64,000 nt of DNA. It comes from Sulfurimonas hydrogeniphila (GTDB lineage Bacteria > Campylobacterota > Campylobacteria > Campylobacterales > Sulfurimonadaceae). The stretch covers positions 1 through 64,000 of the forward strand of contig NZ_CP035534.1 in the NCBI RefSeq assembly GCF_009068765.1, written 5' to 3'. Positions 49,942 through 58,734 of the stretch are shown here, piece after piece. The notes under the pieces are model-generated. The model was not told the DNA's origin. It searched no databases and was given only the letters and a program-made list of their open reading frames with translations. Made by a program: the position numbers and the translations under genes. Position 1 is the stretch's first letter. Each line of letters opens with the position of its first letter.

Positions 49942-51450
49942 ATGAAAAAAGTTCGCTGTGCAACATATGAGGGAATAGATGCCAAAGTCGTTGATGTGGA
50001 ATCAACTTTGACGAAAGGGCTGCCGTCCTTTTCTATAGTAGGAATGGCATCGACTGCTATTACAGAATCAAAAGAGCGGGTAAAATCTGCACTCCTGAGC
50101 AATGATTTTTCTTTTCCTCCCAAGAGAATTACTTTTCTTCTGGCTCCGTCTGAACTTGCAAAATCGGGTTCACAGTTCGATTTGAGTATGGCTTTGCTCA
50201 TACTTTTGAATGAGAGTGATGCAGACTTGAACGGCTGGTTTGTCTTTGGTGAACTGGGGCTGGACGGAAGTGTAAAAGAAAATATTCAGCTCTATCCTTT
50301 AATTCTTTCTTTGGCAAATCAGGGGCTTATATCGCAAGCTGTTGTGCCGTACGAATCACTGCAAAAGCTGTCAAAAATTCCAAATGTTTCATTTTACGGA
50401 GTTAAAAGTGTCAATGAGGCTGTCAGTCTTTTGAAAAATCAGGAGACTGCAACGCCAAATATAGAACAAAGTGAAATTGGCTATCCGTATTATCAGTTAG
50501 AGGGACAAAGGTATTATTATACAAAAGAGTATACAGAAGATTTTATCGATGTCAAAGGACAAGAAATTGCCAAAAGAGCGGCTTTAATAGCCGCGGCAGG
50601 GTTTCATAATATTATTTTTGAAGGCAGTCCCGGGTGCGGGAAGAGTATGATTGCAAACAGACTCCGTTATATTCTTCCGCCCATGACAGAGAGTGAAATC
50701 CTGGATGTTGCCAAGCTTGAAGTTTTAGAGGGATATGAACCGGAATTCAAACCTCACAGAACACTGAAAAATCCACATCACAGTTCTACACCGGCAAGTA
50801 TTTTTGGCGGTGGCAGTCATAAGGCAAAAATAGGAGAGGTAGGGCTTGCAAACAACGGTATACTGTTTTTTGATGAATTACCGCATTTTTCAAAAGCTGT
50901 TTTGGAATCACTCAGAGAACCAATGCAGGATGCAAAAATAAGAATTTCAAGAGTCAATTCAAAGGTAGAATATCCGGCTAAGTTTTTGTTTGTAGGTGCT
51001 ATGAATCCTTGCCCGTGCGGAAATTTATTAGATTCACACAAAGAGTGCAGGTGCAGTGATCTGGAAATACAAAAATACAAAAACCGTCTCTCTGAACCAT
51101 TTTTAGACAGAATAGATTTAAATGTGGTGATGCAAAATGTAAATGTCAATGATTGTCCAAGTTTTTCATCAAAAGAAATGCACAAAACGGTTATTGAAGC
51201 ACATATATTTTGCCAAAAACGTGGACAAAAAGTATTTAATGCACATCTGTCAGATAAAGATATGGAGAGATTTTGCAAGATGGATAATACATCCAATACA
51301 ATACTTCAGACTGCCATAGAAAGGTTTGCTTTGTCATTTCGAAGTATAAAAAAAATTCAAAAAGTTGCTCGGACAATAGCAGATTTGTCTCAATCGGGTT
51401 TGATTAAAAAAGAACATATGCTTGAGGCTCTTTCATACAGAAGAAGGTAG
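49942..51450 (+). CDS. comM: YifB/ComM-family Mg chelatase-like AAA+ ATPase
   Basis: ComM-type helicases promote branch migration of incoming DNA during natural transformation. The 502-residue protein has an N-terminal Lon-protease-like fold (KGLPSFSIVGMASTAITESKE), Walker A EGSPGCGKSM near 230, Walker B NNGILFFDELPHF near 303 and the MNPCPCG zinc-like motif near 355. A terminator follows at 51454-51481. The DNA-uptake role is inferred from the family. Confidence 0.93.
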   Translation: MKKVRCATYEGIDAKVVDVESTLTKGLPSFSIVGMASTAITESKERVKSALLSNDFSFPPKRITFLLAPSELAKSGSQFDLSMALLILLNESDADLNGWFVFGELGLDGSVKENIQLYPLILSLANQGLISQAVVPYESLQKLSKIPNVSFYGVKSVNEAVSLLKNQETATPNIEQSEIGYPYYQLEGQRYYYTKEYTEDFIDVKGQEIAKRAALIAAAGFHNIIFEGSPGCGKSMIANRLRYILPPMTESEILDVAKLEVLEGYEPEFKPHRTLKNPHHSSTPASIFGGGSHKAKIGEVGLANNGILFFDELPHFSKAVLESLREPMQDAKIRISRVNSKVEYPAKFLFVGAMNPCPCGNLLDSHKECRCSDLEIQKYKNRLSEPFLDRIDLNVVMQNVNVNDCPSFSSKEMHKTVIEAHIFCQKRGQKVFNAHLSDKDMERFCKMDNTSNTILQTAIERFALSFRSIKKIQKVARTIADLSQSGLIKKEHMLEALSYRRR

Positions 51451-51453
51451 GTT

Positions 51454-51481
51454 AGTAAAAGATATTTATATATCTTTTACT
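51454..51481 (+). terminator. Terminator of the comM gene
   Basis: AGTAAAAGATAT at 51454-51465 pairs with ATATCTTTTACT at 51470-51481 around four bases and is followed by TTC. Confidence 0.7.
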
Positions 51482-51551
51482 TTCATTCAGTTACAATGGT
51501 TGGGATTGGTATTGTATGGAGTGTGCTTAAAATGAAGAGGAGAAAAGAAAT

Positions 51552-51803
51552 ATGCATGACAGAAGAAAAAAATCAAAAATATTACCGATCTTTTTTTTAT
51601 TTTTGCAGATAACTGCATTTTTCTTTGCAAGCTGTTTCTTTTATCAGTTGGCAGTTATTATGGGGGTATCGGCTAATATTACAGTGCTGATTATAGCAAT
51701 TGCCAGTGTATATGCCATAATAAAATTTTTTGCCAGGTATTTTGAAATTAAAAATCGGATAAAATATATGGACTATGAATATTTCGGAAAAAAAGAGAAG
51801 TGA
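51552..51803 (+). CDS. 83-residue two-span membrane protein
   Basis: The small protein has a basic start (HDRRKKSK), two hydrophobic spans (about 12-35 and 40-58) and a charged tail. I do not recognise it. It starts 71 bases after the comM terminator with AGGAG upstream. It ends with a 4-base overlap with the Bax-type gene, so the two are coupled and probably work together. Confidence 0.72.
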   Translation: MHDRRKKSKILPIFFLFLQITAFFFASCFFYQLAVIMGVSANITVLIIAIASVYAIIKFFARYFEIKNRIKYMDYEYFGKKEK

Positions 51804-52483
51804 TAAAATTTGTTTTTATGTTGTGTATAAGCCCATCTCTGCTTGTTTTGAGTGATGAGCGTCTCATTATTAAAAAGAGCAAGAAGAGAGCAGCTACACA
51901 TCAGCTGTCTGTAAAAGAGAAAAAAAAGAGATTTTTGATGTTGCTGGTTCCTATTATTCGTAAAGTACATAATGAACTGATGCAAAGATATAAAAGAATT
52001 GCAAAAGATATCGCGAATAAAGAAAACAGAGAAGAGATTGAGTTCTTGAAAAAAAAATATAAGGCGACAAGTGATGAGGATTTGTTGGCACGTTTGAAAC
52101 CGCATCCTGTAAGCATTGTATTGGCTCAGGCTGCTATGGAAAGTTCATGGGCTACTTCGAGATTTTTCAAAGAGGCAAACAATGTTTTTGGAATGTGGAG
52201 TTCCCATTTAAATGAAAAACGTATTGCCGCAGGTAGAAAAAGAGGTGGTACACAGACGATATGGCTAAGAAAATTTGATACACTGGAAGACGCTATACGT
52301 GCCTATTTTGAGATGATTGCAACAGGAAAGGCATATCACAGGCTTCGTCAACTGCGTTTAGAGTATGATGATCCCTATAAAATAACACAGGGTCTTGATA
52401 AGTATTCTGAAATGGGAGAGGATTATATAAAGGTGTTAAACCAGGTGATTAAGTTTAATCATTTAACGAAATATGACCGCTAA
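51800..52483 (+). CDS. Bax-type glucosaminidase-domain protein
   Basis: The 227-residue protein has an N-terminal hydrophobic stretch that may be a signal or anchor (about 1-18), a basic helical region, and a glucosaminidase-type domain (about 100-225). The likely catalytic glutamate is E114 in QAAMESSWATSRF, followed by NVFGMWS. Bax and FlgJ-like enzymes cut peptidoglycan glycan strands. The start is GTG 51800. Its target and timing are unknown. Confidence 0.82.
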   Translation: MIKFVFMLCISPSLLVLSDERLIIKKSKKRAATHQLSVKEKKKRFLMLLVPIIRKVHNELMQRYKRIAKDIANKENREEIEFLKKKYKATSDEDLLARLKPHPVSIVLAQAAMESSWATSRFFKEANNVFGMWSSHLNEKRIAAGRKRGGTQTIWLRKFDTLEDAIRAYFEMIATGKAYHRLRQLRLEYDDPYKITQGLDKYSEMGEDYIKVLNQVIKFNHLTKYDR

Positions 52484-52621
52484 AGTATTATTTTTGGGAG
52501 CTGCTGGGTTACGGAATAAATTTTATGGCAAAGAGTAAAATGATAGAGGTCTATTTAAAATAATTTTAGTTTTTTGGTTGCAGTAGTTTATTAAGCAGTG
52601 GAATAGTTGAGATGATTTTTA

Positions 52622-52792
52622 CATCATGAAACGCCTCTGTTTACATGTGATGTCTGGGAACATGCCTATTATCTTGATTACAAAAATGAAAGAGCAAAAT
52701 ATCTGGATGCTTTTTGGGCACATATTAACTGGGACAATGCTTCAAAAGTATTTGCAGATAAAGAGCAGAAGAAAGAAGAAATAGGTTCCTGA
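52622..52792 (+). pseudogene. Decayed 3' fragment of an iron superoxide dismutase gene (sodB)
   Basis: The frame reads HHETPLFTC, then [19 protein letters not shown], then [11 protein letters not shown] and a short tail ending GS and TGA. This is the C-terminal quarter of Fe/Mn superoxide dismutase, including the metal ligands D and H of DVWEHAYY. A stop codon lies just upstream and no start or N-terminal part is found in the 52484-52621 spacer, which I read as degraded remnant. A functional copy may exist elsewhere. Confidence 0.85.
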
Positions 52793-52804
52793 TTTATAAA
52801 AACA

Positions 52805-52840
52805 CCTGTCGGCTACACATTGTAATATGTAGCCTCAGGA
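52805..52840 (-). terminator. Terminator at the 3' end of metH
   Basis: On the minus strand GGCTACATAT and ATGTGTAGCC form a stem that covers the metH stop codon. An outer CCTGA.. segment can extend it, and GGTGTTTTTAT follows. Confidence 0.65.
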
Positions 52841-55800
52841 TGGTATACAACAAGTGCCGAAGTTGACTGCTCGGGGTGTATTTGAAATGTTTCACTCAGT
52901 TCAATTCCAAACTCTTCCGGTTTTAAAAGATTAAACAAAGGACGGTTGAGCTCCAAGTCAGGGCAGGCCGCATAGCCAAAAGAGTAGCGGCTTCCCTGAT
53001 ATCTGTTCATGCGTACATCGGCGAGAGTGTTTCCTTCATCTTTTGCAATGTTGAGATCAAGGCGTATTTGTTTATGGGCAATTTCGGCAAGGGCTTCAGC
53101 AAGTTCAACCCCCAGTCCGTGAAACTGGTAATACTCCGTATAATCGCCTCTGTCATATATTTCGCGCTCCGCATCACTGATTTTACTGCCGGCACTCACA
53201 CAGGTTAGGGCAATGACATCATGTCTGTCATTATGAAAAAAGTCACTGAGTGCGCGGTGGGGTTTTTTTCTCTGACGCGGAAAGGTAAAAACTTCTTCGG
53301 CACGTCCTATGATGTGTTCAAGCGGTTCGCGGTTGATATCTTCTTCTTTGAACCAGCCTTCGCTTTCATCAAAAATCAAAAGGGAGGTATCATCGCTTCT
53401 GCATGGCCAGTAGCCATAGAGTATGGTCGGCTCAAAAAGTTTTTCGTCTATAAAACGCTTTTTGAGTTTTTCATAGGCGGGCCATACAACTTCATCAAGC
53501 TGTTTTTGGTAGGCTTCTTTTGTCATGCCTTTTGAGGAGTAGCCCCAGCGGGATTTGAAAAGTATTTTATGGTTTATCCATTCAAAAGCCATCTCTATTT
53601 GCTGCGAGGTAAGTTTAATTTCGCGTCTGCCCCAAAACGGCGGTGTCGGTACGGGCACATCCCGTGAAGGCATTTTTATTTCAGACAACGGCGGGATAAT
53701 AACCTCTTTGACTTCTTTACGCTCTATTTCAGGTGCATCAGGATGCAGATTGGTATCAAGATTACCGGCTTCTATGCGGCTCATGGCGGTGACACCGTCA
53801 AAAGCATCTTTGCAGTAAAAAATAGGGCCGTCATACGCAGGTCGGCAAAAATCATCTATAAAGGCACGTGTAAGAGCTGCACCACCCAAAAGAATCGGAA
53901 TTTTAATACCTTTGTCCTGTAAAATATTTAAGTTTTCAAGCATCACCTGTGTTGATTTTACCAAAAGACCGCTCATACCGAGAGCCTGTGCATTTGATTT
54001 TTCCAATGTTTCAAGAAAGTTGTCAAGTTCTACTTTTATACCAAGATTGATGACCTTGTAGCCGTTGTTGGAGAGAATGATATCGACAAGGTTTTTGCCG
54101 ACATCATGAACATCTCCTTTGACGGTTCCAAGAATAAGTGTCGTATCTGTCTCTTTTTCGATTTTTGGGAGATAGGGTTTGAGGTGATCAACCGCTTTTT
54201 TCATTGTCTCCGCCGATTGGAGCACAAAAGGGAGCTGCATCTGCCCTGAACCGAAAAGTTCGCCGACAACTTTCATGGCATCTATGAGAATCTCATTGAC
54301 TATTTTTTCAGGAGCAATTTTGTGACGAGCCTCTTCCACAAGAGGAATCATTCTGTCTTTGTCCCCGTCCATCAGGAGTTTGGCTATCTTCTCTTCATCG
54401 CTCATTTTGAGATAGGCTTCATCTACCGCATCATTGTCAACTGCTTCTTTGGAGGAGAAATGTTCTATAAAAGTAAAGAGCGCTTCGCCGTTTGGTTTGC
54501 GGTTAAAAATCAAATCATCACAAATTTCCTGATCTTCTTTGGGAATCTTGTTCAGGGGAATAATATGCTTTACATTGATAATAACAGAAGTCAGTCCCGC
54601 CTCAACACAATGATGCAAAAACATAGAGTTCAAATAGGGTCTTGCATCTTTGTCCAGTCCAAAGGAGATATTTGAAAGCCCCAGGATGGCTCCGACTTCG
54701 GGATGTTTTTGTCGAAGCTGGCGAATTGCTTCAATAGTGTTAATCCCTGCATCAAAATACTCTTCATCTCCGGAACCCAAAGTAAAAGTGAGTACATCAA
54801 AAACCAGATCTTCTTTTTTGATGCCGTGACGGTTTGTTGCGAGGTCGATAATGCGCTCTGCTACTCTGATTTTGTCTTCAACAGTCTTTGCCATTCCTTT
54901 TTCATCAATCGTCAGACAGACAAGGCTCGCCCCGAATTTTTTTGCCAACTGGCAAACTGCATCAAATTTCGGTTCACCGTCTTCCAGGTTCACAGAGTTG
55001 AGAATCGGCTTGCCTCCGATATGTTTGAGGGCAGTTTCAAGCCCCTTTGTCTGGGTAGAATCGGGCATAAGCGGCAGGGCAATTTTTTGGGCATACATTG
55101 CCATGACTTCTGTCATATCTTTTGTTTCATCACGTCCCGCAAATCCGACATTGACATCAAGAACATGTGCGCCTGCACGGACCTGCTGTTGTGCAACGGA
55201 AAGCGTTCCTTCATAATCTTCTGCCAAAAGCAGTTCGCGAAAAGCTTTTGAACCGGTTGCATTGGAACGCTCTCCGACAAGCAGCGGTGCGGGTTCCTGC
55301 ATAAGCGGTACGGTATTAAAGAGTGACGCGATAGAGTTTTGTTGTGAACCTGATGGCGGTTTTGGAACAACACTCGAGACCTTGTTGACAAGTGCACGGA
55401 TATGTTGCGGTGTCGTTCCGCAGCATCCGCCTAAAAAGCTTACGCCGTCATACTCTAAAAATTTCTCCTGTTGTGCTACAAATTCATCAGGTCCCATCGG
55501 ATAATAAGTATAGCCTCCGCGGTTTTGCGGCAGACCGGCATTGGCATGCACACTGATTGGTTTGCCCCAGAGTTCACTGAGTGTTTTGACATGTTTGAGT
55601 ACCTGCTCAGGTCCTGTTCCACAGTTGAAACCAAGAGAGAGAATATCAAAAGGCTCCATAATGGTGGCAATGGTTTCGGCATCTGTTCCTATAAGCATTG
55701 TTCCGCTGAGTTCGATGGTCACAGAAACCATGATGGGGATTTCGACCTCTTTTTGTCTGCAGGCTTCCTGAATGGCATGCAAAGCAGCCTTTATCTGCAG

Positions 55801-56301
55801 TGGGTCCTGTGCCGTTTCAATGAGAAATACATCAACTCCTCCGTCGATAAGGGCGAGACAAAATTCAGTATAGCCTGCATACATTTCATCATACGTGATA
55901 TGTCCGAGAGAAGGAAGTTTTGTTCCCGGTCCGATAGAACCAAGACAAAAACGGGGATGCTCCGGTGTTGAAAAAGCTTCACACTGTTTTTTGACAAGTT
56001 CGGCTCCGGCACGTGTCAGTTCATATGCACGGTGGCCGATGTTGTATTCATCCAAAACCCAGGAAAAAGAACCAAAGGTATTGGTTGTGATGAAATCAGC
56101 CCCGGCAGTCAGATAGGCATGAAAAATATCATTCATAATTTCAGGAGCTGTAACATTTAAGAGTTCATTGCATCCCTCATTCCCTTCCCATGCCTCTTTT
56201 GGAATTTGATCATCACGCTGCTGCAGTTGTGTACCCATTGCCCCATCGATGATAAGCGGGCGTTTTTTGATAGTTTCCAAGATGTATTGTTTTGTTGTCA
56301 T
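52813..56301 (-). CDS. metH: Cobalamin-dependent methionine synthase
   Basis: MetH moves a methyl group from methyltetrahydrofolate to homocysteine through cobalamin. The 1162-residue protein has all four modules: homocysteine domain (about 1-325) with zinc cysteines in GFNCGTG and GGCCGT, pterin domain (about 340-610), cobalamin module (about 650-880) with DVHDVGKNLVDIIL, whose histidine ligates cobalt, and an activation domain (about 900-1160) with YRGSRYSFGYAACP-like motif RYQGSRYSFGYAACPD. No clear ribosome site or SAM riboswitch is seen upstream. Confidence 0.97.
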   Translation of the reverse strand: MTTKQYILETIKKRPLIIDGAMGTQLQQRDDQIPKEAWEGNEGCNELLNVTAPEIMNDIFHAYLTAGADFITTNTFGSFSWVLDEYNIGHRAYELTRAGAELVKKQCEAFSTPEHPRFCLGSIGPGTKLPSLGHITYDEMYAGYTEFCLALIDGGVDVFLIETAQDPLQIKAALHAIQEACRQKEVEIPIMVSVTIELSGTMLIGTDAETIATIMEPFDILSLGFNCGTGPEQVLKHVKTLSELWGKPISVHANAGLPQNRGGYTYYPMGPDEFVAQQEKFLEYDGVSFLGGCCGTTPQHIRALVNKVSSVVPKPPSGSQQNSIASLFNTVPLMQEPAPLLVGERSNATGSKAFRELLLAEDYEGTLSVAQQQVRAGAHVLDVNVGFAGRDETKDMTEVMAMYAQKIALPLMPDSTQTKGLETALKHIGGKPILNSVNLEDGEPKFDAVCQLAKKFGASLVCLTIDEKGMAKTVEDKIRVAERIIDLATNRHGIKKEDLVFDVLTFTLGSGDEEYFDAGINTIEAIRQLRQKHPEVGAILGLSNISFGLDKDARPYLNSMFLHHCVEAGLTSVIINVKHIIPLNKIPKEDQEICDDLIFNRKPNGEALFTFIEHFSSKEAVDNDAVDEAYLKMSDEEKIAKLLMDGDKDRMIPLVEEARHKIAPEKIVNEILIDAMKVVGELFGSGQMQLPFVLQSAETMKKAVDHLKPYLPKIEKETDTTLILGTVKGDVHDVGKNLVDIILSNNGYKVINLGIKVELDNFLETLEKSNAQALGMSGLLVKSTQVMLENLNILQDKGIKIPILLGGAALTRAFIDDFCRPAYDGPIFYCKDAFDGVTAMSRIEAGNLDTNLHPDAPEIERKEVKEVIIPPLSEIKMPSRDVPVPTPPFWGRREIKLTSQQIEMAFEWINHKILFKSRWGYSSKGMTKEAYQKQLDEVVWPAYEKLKKRFIDEKLFEPTILYGYWPCRSDDTSLLIFDESEGWFKEEDINREPLEHIIGRAEEVFTFPRQRKKPHRALSDFFHNDRHDVIALTCVSAGSKISDAEREIYDRGDYTEYYQFHGLGVELAEALAEIAHKQIRLDLNIAKDEGNTLADVRMNRYQGSRYSFGYAACPDLELNRPLFNLLKPEEFGIELSETFQIHPEQSTSALVVYHPEATYYNV

Positions 56302-56409
56302 ATATAAAATCTTTTTATTTAAATATTTTATTATTTTAACATTATTGGATATAAAATTTGCTGTATTATCAGTCTAAATTTCACTTTTTAAGTTCGAGAA
56401 ATGCTAAAA

Positions 56410-56472
56410 TGACGAAATAATAAAAAAAAATATTGACTTTTATCGTCAAATAAGTGTATAATGACGATGAAA
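56410..56472 (+). promoter_or_regulatory. Promoter with ATCGTCA/TGACGAT operator-like repeats before the recombinase-like gene
   Basis: TTGACT at 56433-56438 and TATAAT at 56457-56462 are separated by 18 bases. ATCGTCA at 56442-56448 and TGACGAT at 56462-56468 form an inverted repeat that covers the spacer and the start site. A further TGACGA lies at 56410. This layout suits autorepression by the following gene product. Confidence 0.6.
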
Positions 56473-56501
56473 ATCAATTATTAGAGAGGTTTAATCGTTA
56501 A

Positions 56502-57137
56502 ATGACTATTGCCTATATCCGTCCGGATAAAAATTTTTTATCTGCACATGAACAGTTGAAATATATAAATTCTTACACAACGACTAATAATCTTGTTGTT
56601 GATGATGAATTTGTAGATTACATATCGCAAAATAAACGTTTGGAAGATCGCATAAATGTAACATCTTATTTTCAATCTAAAGAAGAAGCTATACTGCTTA
56701 TATATGATGTTTGGGTTTTAACTACAAATATGGAAGATTTAATTCAAATGGTAAGTTGTTTGTTGAAAAATAAATATAAAGTGCATATTATAAAACACTC
56801 TGTTATAATTTCACAAGAGAGCAGTGCAATGTTGATTTTAGGGCTTATGGATCAACTCCGGCAAAAATTGAAAAATGATGCTAAAAGAATGATAGGGAGA
56901 CCAAAAGGAAGCAGATCCAGTTCTAAGTTTGATATTTATTTAAATGAGATTATAGAGTATATAAGAGAGAAAAAAAGTGTAAGTGAAATGGCACGTCTTT
57001 TAAATGTCAGTAGAAGTTCACTAAAAGATTACATTGAATCAAGAGAGTTAAAACAGATAGCTTCGGGTTCGTTGCTGACGCATACTCAAGAAGATGCCGA
57101 AGCTCAGGTTATTAATACAATAGTATGTCCAGATTAA
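56502..57137 (+). CDS. Serine-recombinase-like DNA-binding protein without catalytic residues
   Basis: The 211-residue protein follows the resolvase plan: an N-terminal domain starting AYIRPDKNFLS (where active enzymes read YxRVS), a long helix near 108-130, the GRPKG hook at 132-136 and a helix-turn-helix at 159-178 (SVSEMARLLNVSRSSLKDYI). The nucleophile serine is replaced by D9 and the arginines of the L-D-R-x-x-R segment are missing (YDVWVLTTN). It is best read as a former recombinase turned regulator. ccoG follows 17 bases later. Confidence 0.72.
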   Translation: MTIAYIRPDKNFLSAHEQLKYINSYTTTNNLVVDDEFVDYISQNKRLEDRINVTSYFQSKEEAILLIYDVWVLTTNMEDLIQMVSCLLKNKYKVHIIKHSVIISQESSAMLILGLMDQLRQKLKNDAKRMIGRPKGSRSSSKFDIYLNEIIEYIREKKSVSEMARLLNVSRSSLKDYIESRELKQIASGSLLTHTQEDAEAQVINTIVCPD

Positions 57138-57154
57138 TTTAATAGGAGAAATAG

Positions 57155-58600
57155 ATGAGTGAAAAGAAAAAAAGTATAGAGATACCTACCCCTTGGAGAA
57201 TTAAACGCTATTATGTTTATGCGTTGGCGACAATAGTAGCTTTGGTGTTGCCATGGATTAAAGTCAATGGACACCACTTCTTTTTATTGAGTTTTGACAA
57301 AATGAAACTGGACCTTGCTTTTGTGCAGTTTGATATGCAAGAGTTGTATTTGATGCCATTTTTATTGATGCTTCTTTTTATTACTATATTTGGTATGACA
57401 GTTTTAGGCGGTCGTGTTTTTTGTGGATGGGTATGTCCGCAAACTGTGTTTCGTGTCATTTATCGTGACTTGATTGAAACAAAATTATTGCATTTACGAA
57501 AACGTATCGGAAACAAGCAGCAAGAACCGGATATGTCAAAACCTGAAAACAAAGTAAAAAAAGCGATAGCTGTTATGATATGGACTGTGCTTGCATTGAT
57601 TGCAGGAGCCGATTTTATGTGGTATTTTGTTCCACCGGAGACCTTTTTTCAGTATTTAAGTAATCCTGGAGAGCATTTGACGATGATTGGTTTTGTTGTA
57701 GGGATTGCAGCATTTTTGATTTATGACATTGTATTTTTAAAAGAAAATTTTTGTATTTATGTCTGTCCATATTCCCGTGTACAGTCAGTACTCTATGATG
57801 AACACACAGTTATGGCGATTTATGACTTTAACAGAGGCGGACATATCTATGACGAGCATCACCATAAAAAATTTGAAAAACAAAAAGAGTTGCAAGCAGC
57901 AGAACCAAATGCCGAATGTACGACATGTGAAAAATGTGTAACAGTCTGTCCTACTCATATTGATATACGTGAGGGACTGCAACTTGAATGTATAAACTGT
58001 CTGGAATGTGTTGATGCCTGTACAACAGTTATGGGTAAACTTGGAAAACCATCACTCGTGACATGGTCAAGTGAGTATGAGATTGCTGAGAAAAAGGGAA
58101 AAACAAAATATTTCCGTCCAAAAATCATAGCATATATGGTTTTACTTGTGGGTCTTATGTTTGCACTTGGATATATGAGTACGACAAAAGAGCATATGCT
58201 GTTAAATATCAATAAAGAGACAAGACTTTATTCTGTCAAGCATCTTGCAAATAATAAATTTGCAGTTGAAAACTCTTATGTCTTTTTATTGCAAAATACT
58301 GAGAATGAACCAATGAAGTTTTTCTTTGAAGTTATTCCTCCAAAAGGAATGGAAGGGAAAATTCAAATAGTAAAACCGTCAAAACCTTTCAGAGTGGTAC
58401 CTGGTGTTAAAAAGAAAAAAATTGTAACACTTAGAACAACAGAGATGTTGGTTGATGACAAACGCAAGGATACTATTATTCCTATTACTATTCATGCATA
58501 TGCTTTGGATAAAGACGGAAAGCCTAGCAAACTTATTTCTGTAATGAGACATACAATTTTCGTCTTTCCTAAAGAGAATGTCCTTTTAGACTCAAAATAA
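57155..58600 (+). CDS. ccoG: Cytochrome c oxidase accessory protein CcoG (RdxA/FixG)
   Basis: CcoG reduces copper for insertion into cbb3 oxidase. The 481-residue membrane protein has about five spans, a first cysteine pair in FCGWVCPQTVFR at 90-100, two 4Fe-4S clusters in CTTCEKCVTVCP near 255 and CINCLECVDACT near 282, and a periplasmic immunoglobulin-like C-terminal domain (about 355-475). AGGAG precedes the ATG. The cbb3 subunit genes are not in the window. Confidence 0.95.
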   Translation: MSEKKKSIEIPTPWRIKRYYVYALATIVALVLPWIKVNGHHFFLLSFDKMKLDLAFVQFDMQELYLMPFLLMLLFITIFGMTVLGGRVFCGWVCPQTVFRVIYRDLIETKLLHLRKRIGNKQQEPDMSKPENKVKKAIAVMIWTVLALIAGADFMWYFVPPETFFQYLSNPGEHLTMIGFVVGIAAFLIYDIVFLKENFCIYVCPYSRVQSVLYDEHTVMAIYDFNRGGHIYDEHHHKKFEKQKELQAAEPNAECTTCEKCVTVCPTHIDIREGLQLECINCLECVDACTTVMGKLGKPSLVTWSSEYEIAEKKGKTKYFRPKIIAYMVLLVGLMFALGYMSTTKEHMLLNINKETRLYSVKHLANNKFAVENSYVFLLQNTENEPMKFFFEVIPPKGMEGKIQIVKPSKPFRVVPGVKKKKIVTLRTTEMLVDDKRKDTIIPITIHAYALDKDGKPSKLISVMRHTIFVFPKENVLLDSK

Positions 58601-58611
58601 ATTTAATAATA

Positions 58612-58637
58612 AGAAATCACACCATGGTGTGATTTCT
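58612..58637. terminator. Perfect 26-base palindrome after ccoG
   Basis: AGAAATCACACCA at 58612-58624 is followed by its exact reverse complement. It lies 12 bases after the ccoG stop. The following T content is modest (TTTCTATC), so it may be a terminator for ccoG, possibly in both directions. Confidence 0.65.
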
Positions 58638-58689
58638 ATCAAATTCTTCGCAAATAAATAATTTGTTTTCTCCTCAGCATAAAATTTGC

Positions 58690-58695
58690 TATAAT
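58690..58695 (+). promoter_or_regulatory. Promoter -10 of the YeiH gene
   Basis: TATAAT in the extended form TTGCTATAAT, with AAAAGG at 58721 as ribosome site before the ATG. No clear -35 element is seen, as is usual in Campylobacterota. Confidence 0.6.
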
Positions 58696-58734
58696 TCGCC
58701 TCTATTTATAAATTTATAATAAAAGGTAATAACT

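Noticed and set aside
56302-56409. SAM or cobalamin riboswitch upstream of metH
   Set aside because: The leader is short and AT-rich and lacks the conserved cores of these riboswitches.
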